NCBI RefSeq assembly: GCF_012931845.1
Contig: NZ_CP051884.1
Coordinates: forward strand, 682,001 to 746,000
Direction: 5' to 3'
Length of the DNA: 64,000 nt
Origin: Cellulomonas taurus
GTDB taxonomy: Bacteria; Actinomycetota; Actinomycetes; Actinomycetales; Cellulomonadaceae
A program made the translations under genes and the position numbers. Numbering within the stretch: position 1 is the first letter of the stretch; every line of letters begins with the position of its first letter. Of the stretch, positions 8,301 through 18,883 are shown piece by piece. The notes below the pieces were generated by a model. It searched no databases and was not told the DNA's origin. It saw nothing but the letters and a program-made list of their open reading frames with translations.

Positions 8301-9176
8301 TCAGTCCAGTCCTGCCGCCGCCTCGGACTCCTCGATCGCCCGCAACCACTCGCGCTTGCTCGCCCGCCACGCCTCGTCGTCACCGCCCAGCCGCCAGTAC
8401 CCGGAGATCGACAGGTCGCTGATCGGTACCCCGCGCTCCACTCGCAGGTAGCGGCGCAGTTCGCGGACGGCACCGGCCTCACCGTGCACGAAGCCCTGCA
8501 CCCGGCCCTCCGGCCAGGGCAGCGACCGCACCGCGCTGATCAGTGACGCCCCGGTCGCACCCGGCTCGGCGATCACCCACTGCACCGGTACGCCGGACGG
8601 CGCGGACAGGTCCTGCCGTTCCTGATCGTGCGGCACCTCGATCACCGCGTGACCGCGCGCGTCCTGTGGCAGCCGCTGCAACGCGACCGCGATGGCCGGC
8701 AGCGCGCTGGCGTCCCCGGCGAGCAGGTGATGGTCGGCCTCCGGGTCGGGGGAGTAGCCGCCACCGGGGCCGACCACGATCACCCGGTCGCCCACCGCGG
8801 CGGTGTCCGCCCACGGCCCGGCGAGCCCCTCGGTGCCGTGCACCACCAGGTCGACCAGCATCCGTGAGCCGTCCCAGTCGCGCACGGTGTAGGTGCGCAT
8901 CCGCGGTGCCAGCTCCGGGCCGAGTGCCTCCCGGGCGGCCTCCAGGTCGATCCGGCCGTCCGGCAGTGACCACTCAGACAGCACGGCGACTCCGGTGCGG
9001 TCCTGCGACCCGGGCAGGAACAGCAGCTTCACGTAGGCGTCGGCATGCGGGTTCGGCTGGAAGTGTGCGGCCAGGGCCGCACCACCCAGGGTCAACCGGA
9101 CCATCTCCGGCGTCAGCCGTTCGACCTGCTGGACCGTCGCGGGCATTCCGGGCCGGGGTGCCTTGGGCTTCATCAC
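8301..9176 (-). CDS. Siderophore-interacting protein (FAD ferric reductase)
   Basis: Cytoplasmic NAD(P)H-dependent flavin reductase of the ViuB/SIP family (291 residues) that releases iron from imported ferri-siderophores. The N-terminal ferredoxin-reductase-like barrel carries the FAD motif RTYTVRDWD near residue 93; the C-terminal SIP domain has HHLLAGDASALPAI, GFVHGEAGAVRELRRYL and the closing SGYWRLG typical of the family. The GTG at 9176 follows a TAAGCT hexamer by 6 nt (leaderless), with an ATG one codon later as alternative. A DtxR/IdeR-type iron box overlaps that promoter, so the gene should be repressed when iron is plentiful. Confidence 0.92.
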   Translation of the reverse strand: MMKPKAPRPGMPATVQQVERLTPEMVRLTLGGAALAAHFQPNPHADAYVKLLFLPGSQDRTGVAVLSEWSLPDGRIDLEAAREALGPELAPRMRTYTVRDWDGSRMLVDLVVHGTEGLAGPWADTAAVGDRVIVVGPGGGYSPDPEADHHLLAGDASALPAIAVALQRLPQDARGHAVIEVPHDQERQDLSAPSGVPVQWVIAEPGATGASLISAVRSLPWPEGRVQGFVHGEAGAVRELRRYLRVERGVPISDLSISGYWRLGGDDEAWRASKREWLRAIEESEAAAGLD

Positions 9177-9185
9177 CCGTGCAGC

Positions 9186-9204
9186 TTAGGTCAGCCTTAC
9201 CCGT
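9186..9204 (-). promoter_or_regulatory. DtxR/IdeR-type iron box
   Basis: Read on the plus strand, TTAGGTCAGCCTTACCCGT matches 14 of 19 positions of the DtxR/IdeR consensus as I recall it (TWAGGTTAGSCTAACCTWA), with the first half-site complete. It overlaps the -10 hexamer TAAGCT (complement of 9183-9188) of the siderophore-interacting protein gene. Confidence 0.75.
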
Positions 9205-9243
9205 TGCTCGTTGTGACCCCGGCCACCCGCGTGCCCGGTCGAC

Positions 9244-9702
9244 TCAGCCCGCGTGGGCGCGACCCCAGTCGTCGAGGTCCACGTTCAGGCGGTGCAGGGC
9301 CGTGGCGAGGGCCGTGCGCTCCTGCTCGGTCCAGTCGGCCAGCACCTCGCGGTAGATCCCGCCGCGAATCTCCCGGGTCTCGGCGAGCGCCGCGCGACCC
9401 TCGTCGGTGGCGGCGACCACGGTGACCCGCCGATCCGTGTCGTCGACGGTGCGCGAGACGTGCCCGGCGCGTTCCATCGCCAGCACCTGCCGGGTGACGG
9501 TCGAGGGGTCCAGGCGCAGGGCGTCCGCGATCGCGTTGACGCTGCGCGGCCCCTGGGTGGTCAGCACGCCCAGCACCAGATAGGCGGAGCGGTCGAGTTC
9601 ACCCAGGCGGCGCGGGGACGACCGGCGACTGCGCTCGGCCAGCCGCAGGAGCATCGCGACCTCTGCCTCGACGGTGCTGACGGCGTCCTCGCTCGGCGAC
9701 AT
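9244..9702 (-). CDS. MarR family transcriptional regulator
   Basis: Dimeric winged-helix repressor of 152 residues. The core shows the family layout: LDRSAYLVLGVLTTQGPRS, recognition helix region LRLDPSTVTRQVLAMERAGHVSR, and wing DDTDRRVTVVAATDEG. It is divergent from the MFS gene at 9815, and the 112-bp shared region contains an inverted repeat at 9733-9754, so it probably represses the transporter and itself in response to a ligand. The ATG at 9702 was taken as start. Confidence 0.9.
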   Translation of the reverse strand: MSPSEDAVSTVEAEVAMLLRLAERSRRSSPRRLGELDRSAYLVLGVLTTQGPRSVNAIADALRLDPSTVTRQVLAMERAGHVSRTVDDTDRRVTVVAATDEGRAALAETREIRGGIYREVLADWTEQERTALATALHRLNVDLDDWGRAHAG

Positions 9703-9732
9703 GTTCTCCCTCGTGAACGGCTCCGGGCCCCC

Positions 9733-9754
9733 TGTGTGACCAGTCTGTCACGCA
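9733..9754. promoter_or_regulatory. Inverted repeat, likely MarR operator
   Basis: TGTGTGAC (9733-9740), 6-bp spacer, GTCACGCA (9747-9754): 8-bp arms with one mismatch, in the middle of the divergent marR/MFS region. A TATGAT -10-like hexamer for the MFS gene lies at 9773-9778. Operator function is inferred from position. Confidence 0.5.
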
Positions 9755-9814
9755 GCCCCAGGGTAACAGCTGTATGATGCAGGTAATCCCATCGTCGTGT
9801 TCCTGAGGAGAGCT

Positions 9815-11053
9815 GTGCCCAGCCGTCATCCCGAGCCGAACAAGACCGCGATCTACGCGACAGCGTTGACCGCCTTCTTCGCCATCGCCGGCATCGCCAT
9901 CGTCGACCCGATCCTCCCGGTGATCGGGCAGGAGATCGGCGCCTCCACCTGGCAGATCGAACTGCTCTTCACCGCCTACCTGCTGGTGATGGCGGTCGGG
10001 ATGATCCCGGCCGTGATCGCCACCGGGAAGTTCGGCTACCGCAAGATCCTCGCCACCGGCGTCACCGTGGTCGCCATCGCCGCGATCCTGGCGGCGCTGT
10101 CCGGCAACATCCTCGAACTGTCGGTGCTGCGCGGCCTGTGGGGCCTGGGCAACGCGATGTTCTTCGCCACCGCGATGGTGCTGCTGGTCGCCCTGGCCAA
10201 CGACCGCGAGTGGGTGGTCGAGCTCTTCGAGACCTGCGTGGGACTCGGCTTCGCCGTCGGCCCGCTGCTCGGCGGTCTGCTCGGCCAGATCTCCTGGCGG
10301 ATCCCGTTCGCCGCCTGCGGTGTGTTCATGATCCTGGCGCTCGCGGTGTCGATCACCCGGCTGAAGGACCCGGCCGAGGCGCCCAGCGCGCTCAAGCTCG
10401 GCGACGTGATGCAGCCGTTCCGCCGCCCGGCCTTCCGCACCCTGTGCGTCGTGACCGGTGCCTACAACTTCGTGTTCTTCGTGGTCCTCGGCTACACCCC
10501 GGTGTTCCTGGGGCTGGACGTGATCCCGCTCGGCCTGGTGTTCACCGCCTGGGGCATCGGCCTGGCGCTCGGCATCCTGGTGATCGGCCACCGGCTGGCA
10601 CACCGGATCGGCGCCGTCGCCACCGTCGGCACCGCGATCGGCGGCCTGCTGGTCGCCCTGGTCCTGCTCGCCACCTCGGTCGGCACCGCCGAGTCGATCG
10701 TCGTCCTGGTGCTCGCCGGTGTCTGCATGGGCATCGCCAACGCCAACCTCACCGACCTGGCCCTGGGCATCGGCGGCCAGGACCGGCGCACCACCACCGC
10801 GGCGTTCAACCTGATCCGCTGGGGACTGGCGGCCCCCGCCCCCGTGATCGCCGGGCTGCTGCACCCGATCAGCGACGTGCTGCCGTTCTGGGTCGGCGCC
10901 GGGGTGCTGGTGATCGGCGTGGTCGCCTTCGTGTGGAAGGGCCACGGGATGGCGCACGCGGTGGGCGAGTCGCTGCCCTGGGCGCGGCGGCAGGCCGACG
11001 AGGCGGCCCGCACCGTGGAGCTGACGCCGGAGGAGGCGATCGGGGAGGTGTGA
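9815..11053 (+). CDS. MFS transporter (probable drug efflux)
   Basis: Twelve-helix major facilitator protein of about 412 residues. The first helix pair reads ALTAFFAIAGIAIVDPILPVIG, and the loop between helices 2 and 3 has TGKFGYRKILATG, the degenerate motif A of drug/proton antiporters; later helices include VGPLLGGLLGQISW (motif C-like in helix 5). The GTG at 9815 has GAGGAG four nt upstream. Its divergent MarR neighbour points to inducible efflux of a toxic compound. Substrate unknown. It converges with the response regulator gene with 7 bp between them. Confidence 0.88.
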   Translation: MPSRHPEPNKTAIYATALTAFFAIAGIAIVDPILPVIGQEIGASTWQIELLFTAYLLVMAVGMIPAVIATGKFGYRKILATGVTVVAIAAILAALSGNILELSVLRGLWGLGNAMFFATAMVLLVALANDREWVVELFETCVGLGFAVGPLLGGLLGQISWRIPFAACGVFMILALAVSITRLKDPAEAPSALKLGDVMQPFRRPAFRTLCVVTGAYNFVFFVVLGYTPVFLGLDVIPLGLVFTAWGIGLALGILVIGHRLAHRIGAVATVGTAIGGLLVALVLLATSVGTAESIVVLVLAGVCMGIANANLTDLALGIGGQDRRTTTAAFNLIRWGLAAPAPVIAGLLHPISDVLPFWVGAGVLVIGVVAFVWKGHGMAHAVGESLPWARRQADEAARTVELTPEEAIGEV

Positions 11054-11060
11054 ACCGGGG

Positions 11061-11738
11061 CTACCCGCCCACCAGCCCCGACCGGTAGGCCAGCACCACC
11101 GCCTGCACCCGATCCCGCACCTCCAGCTTGGTCAGGATCCGCCCGACATGCGTCTTCACCGTCGCCTCGGACAGGAACAGCCGCTCGGCGACCTCTGCGT
11201 TGGACAGCCCTTCGGCCACCGCGAGCAGCACCTCCCGTTCGCGGGCGGTCAGGGTGTCCAGCCGGGGATCGGACATGCCCGGGCTGGGGGCGGTCTGTCC
11301 GACTCCGGGCATGTCGGTGGCGAACAGCTCCAGCATCCGGCGGGTGACCCGGGGGGCGATCACCGCGTCACCGGCGGCGACCGAGCGGATCGCGGCGGTC
11401 AGGTCGCTCGGCCGGGCGTCCTTGAGCAGGAAGCCGGAGGCGCCCTCGCGCAGCGCGGCGAAGGCGTACTCGTCCAGGTCGAAGGTGGTCAGGATCAGCA
11501 CCCGGGCGTCCGAGCCGGAGGCGACGATCTGCCGGGTGGCGTCGATCCCGTTCGTGCCGGGCATCCGCACGTCCATCAGGACCACATCGGGTCGCAGCGC
11601 GGCGACCTGGGCGACCGCCTCGGCGCCGTCGGAGGCCTCGCCGACCACCTCCAGGTCCGGCTCGTCCTGCAGCACCAGCGTGAAGCCCATCCGCAGCAAC
11701 GGCTGGTCGTCCACCAGCAGCACCCGGATCGCGGTCAC
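11061..11738 (-). CDS. NarL/LuxR-type response regulator
   Basis: Two-domain response regulator of 225 residues. N-terminal receiver: acidic pair in VLLVDDQPLLR, phospho-acceptor Asp in PDVVLMDVRMPG (about residue 54) and the conserved Lys in GFLLKDARP. C-terminal LuxR helix-turn-helix: LTAREREVLLAVAEGLSNAEVAERLFLSEATVKTHV pattern. GTG start overlaps the kinase stop by 4 nt (GTGA). With the upstream kinase it probably controls the ABC exporter genes in the same operon, by analogy with many actinobacterial exporter/two-component modules. Confidence 0.94.
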   Translation of the reverse strand: MTAIRVLLVDDQPLLRMGFTLVLQDEPDLEVVGEASDGAEAVAQVAALRPDVVLMDVRMPGTNGIDATRQIVASGSDARVLILTTFDLDEYAFAALREGASGFLLKDARPSDLTAAIRSVAAGDAVIAPRVTRRMLELFATDMPGVGQTAPSPGMSDPRLDTLTAREREVLLAVAEGLSNAEVAERLFLSEATVKTHVGRILTKLEVRDRVQAVVLAYRSGLVGG

Positions 11739-13114
11739 CGGTCCTCCTCGGGGTCGATCTGCAACAGCACCTGCACCCGCCAGCCCGACTGGTGCGGTCC
11801 GGCGGAGACGCTGCCACCGTAGACCGCCGCCCGTTCGCGCATGCCGACCAGGCCGCGTCCCGGGCGGGGCGGCGTCGGCAGCGTCGGGGCGTCGTCACCG
11901 GAGAGCCGTGCCCGCAGGCGTTCGCCGCGCGGGGCCATCAGGGATTCGGCGGGGGCCCCGCCGGAGCCGGAGTCGGTGACCTCGATCAGGACCTCCTCGG
12001 ATGTCCTGGCCACGATCACCTCGGCCCGGGTGTGCGGCCCCGCGTGCCGCAGGGCGTTGGTCAACGACTCCTGCACCACCCGGTAGACGGTCAGCGCGAG
12101 CGTCGGGTCCTCCGGCAGCGGCGGTCCGGAGGTGGTCAGGTGCACGGTCATCCCGGCGACCCGGAACGACTGCACCAGCTCGTCCAGGTCCTGCGGTTGC
12201 GGTTCGAGCGGGACGTCGTTGCCGCGCAGCACCCCGAGCATCCGGCGCATGTCGGTCAGGGCGGTGCGCCCGGTCTCGGACAGCAGTTCCAGCGCCCGGT
12301 CGGCGTCGTCCGGGGAGCGACGCATCGCGGTGCGGGCGCCGTCGGAGAGGGCGACCATCACGGTCAGGCCGTGGGCGACGACGTCGTGCATCTCCCGGGC
12401 GATCCGGGTCTGCTCGGTGGCGGCGGCGAGGCTCGCCTGCTGCTCGCTGGCGGCCAGGAGCTCCTGGTGGCGGGCCAGGATGCCGTTGACGTGCGCACGC
12501 CGACTACTGACGCTGGTGCCGATCACCAGGGCGATCAAGCTGGTGAAGATCAGATTCGACAGTTCCGAGGCGACGTCGGGCTGTACGCCGACACCGAAGG
12601 TCATGCTGCCGGAGTTCGGGCCACCGGTCACCGTCGCGGCGGAGGCCACCAAGGTGAGTCCAGCCAGGAGCAGCGAACCGCCGACGATCCACCAGGTCAT
12701 CCGCGCGGTCCGGCTCGCTGCCACCGTGTACACGCCGAACCCGATCGCGAGAGCGAAGCTGCCCAGTCGGCCACTGATGCCGACGTTGACGGCCGCCAGC
12801 AGGGCCAGCGCACCCAGGACCAGCACCGGCGAGCGCCGCCGGAACCACAGCGCCGCCACAGCGATCAAGCCGAGGACGATCACCGCGACCAGCCGCAGGA
12901 CGGGCATCCCGGATCCGTCCATGGCTCCGTTCACGGCGATCTCGACCACCATCAGCGCGCACACCAGGACATCCGAGGCGCGCGGGTGGGCGGCGAAGTA
13001 CCGCCGGACCCGGTTCAGTCGCCGGGCGTCGAACTCGGTGAACTCGTTCCCGGACACCACGACGCCCGCACCGGAGCCGGTCGGCTCGGGCACGGGCGTC
13101 GTGGTCGAGGTCAT
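11735..13114 (-). CDS. Sensor histidine kinase, HisKA_3 type
   Basis: Membrane sensor kinase of 459 residues that should phosphorylate the overlapping NarL-type regulator. Several hydrophobic helices in the first 190 residues (VLVCALMVVEIAVNG, VLGLIAVAALWF, LIFTSLIALVIGTSV) form the sensor region without a large extracellular domain. The dimerisation/phosphoacceptor helix contains REMHDVVAHGLTVMV with the conserved His near residue 240. The HATPase domain shows VVQESLTNALRHAG (N-box) and GRGLVGMRERAAVYGG (G2-like). Between N- and G2-boxes is an unusual insert (about SGGAPAESLMAPRGERLRAR). It starts 10 nt after the permease stop, within the same operon. Confidence 0.92.
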   Translation of the reverse strand: MTSTTTPVPEPTGSGAGVVVSGNEFTEFDARRLNRVRRYFAAHPRASDVLVCALMVVEIAVNGAMDGSGMPVLRLVAVIVLGLIAVAALWFRRRSPVLVLGALALLAAVNVGISGRLGSFALAIGFGVYTVAASRTARMTWWIVGGSLLLAGLTLVASAATVTGGPNSGSMTFGVGVQPDVASELSNLIFTSLIALVIGTSVSSRRAHVNGILARHQELLAASEQQASLAAATEQTRIAREMHDVVAHGLTVMVALSDGARTAMRRSPDDADRALELLSETGRTALTDMRRMLGVLRGNDVPLEPQPQDLDELVQSFRVAGMTVHLTTSGPPLPEDPTLALTVYRVVQESLTNALRHAGPHTRAEVIVARTSEEVLIEVTDSGSGGAPAESLMAPRGERLRARLSGDDAPTLPTPPRPGRGLVGMRERAAVYGGSVSAGPHQSGWRVQVLLQIDPEEDR

Positions 13115-13124
13115 CGTCGGCAGC

Positions 13125-13976
13125 TCAGGCGTCGCGCTTGCGCACCAGCACCAGAGCCGCGGTCAGCAGCACCACACCCCAGGCGATCAGCACTCCGTAG
13201 CCCTGCCACGGAGTCAGCACCGTGACGTCGCTGGCCGCCCGCAGCGCGCTGATCGGTTCGGTGGAGGTGGACAGCACCTGGAAGCCGGCATTCGACGGCA
13301 GGAAGGGGCTGATCTCGGAGATCCACTTGATGCTCAGCGAGCTGAACAGGGTCTCGATCACCAGGAAGAAGCCGAACACGGTGGCCAGCGCGGCGGCGGA
13401 CACCCGCAGCAGCGCACCGACCGCGAAGGCGAACAGCGTGACACCCACCAGGTAGAGCGGGATCGCGATCAGCACCCGGCGGTGGATCTCGTTGGACAGG
13501 TCGAGCCCGTACTCCGAGCCCAGGGTCGGTGCGATCAGCGCCCAGGACAGCAGGGTGGCGAGCGCGCCGGTGATGAACGCGACCACCAGGACGACCAGGC
13601 CCTTGGCCAGCACCGCGTCGATCCGCTTGGGCGCGGCGGCGAAGGTGGAGCGGATCGAGCCGGTCGAGTACTCACCGGTGATGGCGAGCACCGCCAGCAC
13701 CGAGAGCACCAGCTGACCGATCAGCACGCCGGACTGCAGGAAGCTGGGACCCACCTCCGCGGTGGCCAGGCCCATCTCGGTCGGATCGATGTTCTGCAGG
13801 GTGAAGTAGGTGCCCATCCAGGTGAACCCGGCCTGGGCCAGCACCGTGATCGCGACGACCCACCAGGTCGACCGCAGGGTCCACAGCTTGATCCACTCCG
13901 AGCGGACCAGCTTGGGGAAGGTGACCGGCTGGCCGACCCGGGACCGGGTCGGGGCGGTTGCGGTGGTGGCGCTCAT
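13125..13976 (-). CDS. ABC-2 family exporter permease
   Basis: Integral membrane protein of 283 residues with about six helices. It begins with a cytoplasmic segment and SEWIKLWTLRSTWW, a pattern seen in actinobacterial ABC-2 permeases (SExxKLxTxRST), then helices such as VLIGQLVLSVLAVLAITGEYSTGSI, where GEYSTGSIRSTF is the conserved cytoplasmic motif. Its ATG overlaps the ATPase stop by 4 nt. With the ATPase it forms an exporter of unknown substrate, often antimicrobial peptides or lipids in this family. Confidence 0.9.
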   Translation of the reverse strand: MSATTATAPTRSRVGQPVTFPKLVRSEWIKLWTLRSTWWVVAITVLAQAGFTWMGTYFTLQNIDPTEMGLATAEVGPSFLQSGVLIGQLVLSVLAVLAITGEYSTGSIRSTFAAAPKRIDAVLAKGLVVLVVAFITGALATLLSWALIAPTLGSEYGLDLSNEIHRRVLIAIPLYLVGVTLFAFAVGALLRVSAAALATVFGFFLVIETLFSSLSIKWISEISPFLPSNAGFQVLSTSTEPISALRAASDVTVLTPWQGYGVLIAWGVVLLTAALVLVRKRDA

Positions 13977-14914
13977 CGCCGGGTCTCCTCACGGTTCTGC
14001 GGCTGCTCGCCGGTGGTGGAGTGGTACTCGACCGCGTCGGCGGTCAGGGACATGTAGGCGGACTCCAGCGACGCCTGCACCGGGGTCAGCTCGTGCAGCA
14101 CCAGGGCGTTCTGCGCGGCGAGCTCGCCGACCGCCTGGGCGCTGGTGCCGGTGACCTCCAGCAGCCCGGCCTCCAGCGAGGTCACGGTGACCTCCGGCCC
14201 GGCGAGCAGCTCGACCAGCCGGGTGGCGTGCGGGCTGCGCACCCGCACCGACTGTCCGGAGGCGCCGGCGACGATGTCGTTCACCGGGGCGTCGGCGATG
14301 ATCTGGCCGCGGCCGATCACCAGGATGTGGTCGGCGGTCAGCGCCATCTCGCTCATCAGGTGCGAGGACAGGAACACGGTCCGGCCCTCGGACGCCAGGT
14401 GCTTGACCAGGTTGCGGACCCAGAGCACACCCTCCGGGTCCAGGCCGTTGACCGGCTCGTCCAGGATCAGGGTGCGGGGGTCGCCGAGCATGGCGGCCGC
14501 GATGCCGAGCCGCTGGCCCATGCCGAGGGAGAACCCGCCGACCCGCTTGCCGGCCACCTGGCCCAGGCCGGTCATCTCGATCACCTCGGCGACCCGCTTC
14601 TTGCCGATGCCGTGGGTCGCACCGAGGGCGCGCAGGTGGTTGGTGGCCGACCGGCCGGAGTGGACGGCCTTGGCCTCCAGCAGCGCGCCGACCTCGGTCA
14701 GCGGCGACTTCAGCTGGGCGTAGGGCTTGCCGTTCACGGTGACCGTCCCGGCGGAGGGGCTGTCCAGCCCCATGATCATCCGCATGGTGGTCGACTTCCC
14801 GGCGCCGTTCGGACCGAGGAACCCGGTCACCTTGCCCGGCTGGACGGTGAAGCTGATGCCGTTCACGGCGGTCTTCGCGCCGTATCTCTTCGTCAGGCCG
14901 TGGGCCTCGATCAT
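13973..14914 (-). CDS. ABC exporter ATP-binding protein
   Basis: ATPase of 313 residues, first gene of the four-gene operon (ATPase, permease, kinase, regulator). Walker A GFLGPNGAGKSTTMRM near residue 34, signature FSLGMGQRLGIAAA, Walker B TLILDEPVNGLDPEG and H-loop VFLSSHLMSEM. The C-terminal domain after residue 220 is the regulatory region common in BcrA/YtrB-like exporters. No ribosome binding site better than GAGG-like AGGAC a few nt before the ATG is visible. Confidence 0.92.
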   Translation of the reverse strand: MIEAHGLTKRYGAKTAVNGISFTVQPGKVTGFLGPNGAGKSTTMRMIMGLDSPSAGTVTVNGKPYAQLKSPLTEVGALLEAKAVHSGRSATNHLRALGATHGIGKKRVAEVIEMTGLGQVAGKRVGGFSLGMGQRLGIAAAMLGDPRTLILDEPVNGLDPEGVLWVRNLVKHLASEGRTVFLSSHLMSEMALTADHILVIGRGQIIADAPVNDIVAGASGQSVRVRSPHATRLVELLAGPEVTVTSLEAGLLEVTGTSAQAVGELAAQNALVLHELTPVQASLESAYMSLTADAVEYHSTTGEQPQNREETRR

Positions 14915-15155
14915 GATGTCCTCGCACAGGTCGGTGATGGCGACAGTGACGAACCTAGGGGTCAGCGGCCCGCCGCCGGAACGGTCCGACGACGGATCTT
15001 GGTCGCGGCGGTGCTACATCCGACGGCGGAGGGCCTACCTCTCAAGGATGACCTGCGCTGGTCAGCGTCGCGCGGGAACTGTGCGACGCCCTTCCGCGTT
15101 CTAGTCTGAAGACCCAACACAGCCGGTCCGACATCCGAACCGACCCGGAGGACTC

Positions 15156-16037
15156 ATGAGCAACCCGGTGTTCAGCAACAGCGCCGTCTTCGGCGACCCT
15201 CGTGCGCAGGGCAAGCGTGGCAACCAGACCCGCGCGGGTCAGCCGCAGCAGCCCGGCTACCTGGAGGGCTACTACACCGGTCAGCCGCAGGCAGCCCCGG
15301 GCTCCACCGTCGACGCCGCACAGCTCGACCAGATGTACGGCGCCCCGTCGGCGACCACCCGGGACACCGGGCGGATGACCTACGACGACGTCATCGTCAA
15401 GACCGGTGGGCTGCTCGCGCTGCTGGTCGTGGTGGCGGCCGCCACCTGGAACTGGGCACCGCAGCTGTTCTGGGTCGGCGCGATCGCCGGTCTGGTGCTC
15501 GGCCTGGTCAACGCGTTCAAGAAGAACCCCAGCCCGCCGCTGATCATCGCGTACACCGTGGCGCAGGGTGTGTTCCTGGGTGGCATCAGCTTCGTCTTCC
15601 AGAACATGTACGTCGCCGGTGAGAACGCCCAGCCGATCGTGCTGCAGGCGGTGATCGGCACGATGGCGACCTTCGGTGCCGCACTGTTCCTGTTCAAGTC
15701 GGGCAAGGTGCGGGTCACCCCGAAGTTCACGCGCTGGCTGATGATCTCCCTGGTCGGCTACCTGGCCTTCAGCCTGGTCAACTTCGTGCTCTCGTTCTTC
15801 ATGGGCGGCGACTTCGGCCCGCTGCGCTCCGGCTGGCTCGGCGTGCTGGTCGGTCTGGTCGCCGTGGGGCTGGCCGCCGCGAGCCTGATCATGGACTTCG
15901 ACTCGATCAAGCGCGGCGTCGAGGGTGGTGCGCCGGCCAAGTTCGCCTGGTCCGCCGCCTTCGGTCTGATCGTGACGCTGGTCTGGCTCTACCTGGAGAT
16001 CCTGCGCATCCTCGCGATCCTGCAGGGTCGCGACTGA
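15156..16037 (+). CDS. Bax inhibitor-1/YccA family membrane protein
   Basis: Protein of 293 residues with a soluble Gln/Gly-rich N-terminus (about 80 residues, containing LEGYYTGQPQ) and seven hydrophobic segments from residue 83 on. The motif GVEGGAPAKFAWSAAFGLIVTLVWLYLEILRIL at the C-terminus is characteristic of the actinobacterial Bax1-I group. Bacterial members are proton-sensitive calcium leak channels in the one well studied case (Bacillus BsYetJ); the physiological role here is unknown. ATG at 15156 with GGAGGA (15148-15153) upstream. Monocistronic, closed by the hairpin at 16051. Confidence 0.88.
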   Translation: MSNPVFSNSAVFGDPRAQGKRGNQTRAGQPQQPGYLEGYYTGQPQAAPGSTVDAAQLDQMYGAPSATTRDTGRMTYDDVIVKTGGLLALLVVVAAATWNWAPQLFWVGAIAGLVLGLVNAFKKNPSPPLIIAYTVAQGVFLGGISFVFQNMYVAGENAQPIVLQAVIGTMATFGAALFLFKSGKVRVTPKFTRWLMISLVGYLAFSLVNFVLSFFMGGDFGPLRSGWLGVLVGLVAVGLAAASLIMDFDSIKRGVEGGAPAKFAWSAAFGLIVTLVWLYLEILRILAILQGRD

Positions 16038-16050
16038 CCTCGTCCCGCCG

Positions 16051-16090
16051 GCGACCCCGGTGCTCGGCCTACGCTGAGCGCCGGGGTCGC
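16051..16090 (+). terminator. Terminator hairpin after BI-1 gene
   Basis: GCGACCCCGG (16051-16060) pairs perfectly with CCGGGGTCGC (16081-16090); GCTC/GAGC extends the stem inward. The loop contains TACGCT, which could serve as a -10 element for the next gene. Confidence 0.75.
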
Positions 16091-16140
16091 GGCATGTCCG
16101 CCCCCTCAGCCGTCATCCCATCCGACAGGAGCCACCCACG

Positions 16141-17527
<1,387 letters not shown>

Positions 17528-17538
<11 letters not shown>

Positions 17539-18766
17539 GCCCGGCCAGGAAGTCGTTGCCGAACTTCCCGCTCGGGTCCAGTCGCCGCACCAGCTGCCGG
17601 AAGTCCGTCCAGCGCTGCCAGCTCGCGGCCGGGTCGACGGCGTGGAACAGCTTCCCCCAGTGCGGCCGTGCCCCCAGCGGGTACAGCGCCGCCTCGATCG
17701 CCGGCAGCACCGCCTCGACCTCCCGTTGACGCGGCTGCCAGGTCAGGTGGACCCCGATCCGGTCGTCGCCGTAGGCGCTGCTCAGCCAGAGGTCGTCGGC
17801 GCTGACCGTACGCAGCTCGGAGACCTGGAGCAGGGGCGTGACCAGGTGGCTGAGCGAGCGCATCGCCTCGATCGCCGCCACCGCGTTCCGTCGGGGCACC
17901 AGGTACTCGGACTGCAGCTCGTCGCCGTTCGACGGGGTGAAGGCGAGCCGGAAGTGCGGCAGCCGCTCGTGCCACGGCCCGGGGACGCCGAGCTGCTCGG
18001 TGCAGTTGACCGGGTCGATGCCGGGCAGCGGGTGCACCGGGCCGGGGGCGGGTCGGGCGCCGAACAGGTCGTCGCGGCGCCGGTACGTCGTGCCGGGCAC
18101 GAGTCGGGTCTTGCGCCACACCTGGTTCACGGCGGCTCCGGCCCAGTCGGTGAACAGGCTGACCGAATCGGCCGACTCGATGATCGTGTCCAGGTGGGTG
18201 GCGACCGCCTCCCACGGGAGGTCGAGGTGCACCTCCTGGGCGACGTCGTAGGTCGGCTCGATGTCCAGGACCACCCGGGCCACGACCCCCAGTGCGCCGA
18301 GCGCGACCACGGCGCCGGGGAAGTCGTCGTCGCCCCGGCGCAGCGCCAGCAGCTCACCGTCGGCGGTCACCAGGTCGAGCCCCGCCACCGCCGCGGCCAG
18401 ATTCGGCGACCCGGAGCCGTGGGTGCCGGTGGACACCGCGCCCGCCACGCTGATGTGCGGCAGGGACGCCAGGTTGTGCAGCGCCCAGCCCTGCCGGTGC
18501 AGCTCCTCGGCGACGGTGCCGTAGCGCGCCCCGCCGGAGACGGTCACGGTGCGGGTATCGGGGTCGATCTCCACGGCGGCGGGCAGCGCGTCCAGGCGGA
18601 CCAGGTCGTGGCGGGTGTCGGCGATCCGGTTGAAGCTGTGCCCGGTGCCGAGCGCCCGGATCTGCGCCGAGTCCGCGACGATCGCCCGCAGTTCCTCGAC
18701 CGATGACGGCCGGTGCAGTCGCTCGTGCCGGAAGTCGACGTTCCCCGCCCAGTTGGTCAGCGCCAT
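17528..18766 (-). CDS. FAD-linked oxidoreductase, alditol oxidase-like
   Basis: Flavoprotein of 412 residues in the vanillyl-alcohol-oxidase superfamily. The N-terminal FAD domain contains RALGTGHSFN near residue 40, in which the His covalently holds FAD in Streptomyces alditol oxidase, and SVAGAVSTGTHGSG. The C-terminal half has the substrate domain of the D-arabinono-1,4-lactone oxidase family, ending RPHWGKLF and DPSGKFGNDFLAGL. Best guess is oxidation of polyols such as xylitol or sorbitol with O2, producing peroxide. ATG at 18766 is preceded by GGAGGAGAGG. It is divergent from fkpA-like gene and convergent with cbs. Confidence 0.87.
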
Positions 18767-18883
18767 CGCTCGCCCTCTCCTCCGCCGTCGTTGGCTGCGG
18801 CGACCGTAACCCGGGTTCGCCCCTCGGCGCAGGAACCAGGCAGGATGGTCCGGACCGCGCGCATTCGACTTCGAGGAGCACCC

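Noticed and set aside
9599..10957. 452-codon minus-strand open frame opposite the MFS gene
   Set aside because: Low-complexity H/D/Q/G-rich translation with no domain; shadow of the MFS transporter.
12132..14057. 641-codon plus-strand open frame across kinase and permease
   Set aside because: It spans two real minus-strand genes and their junction and has no recognisable domain.
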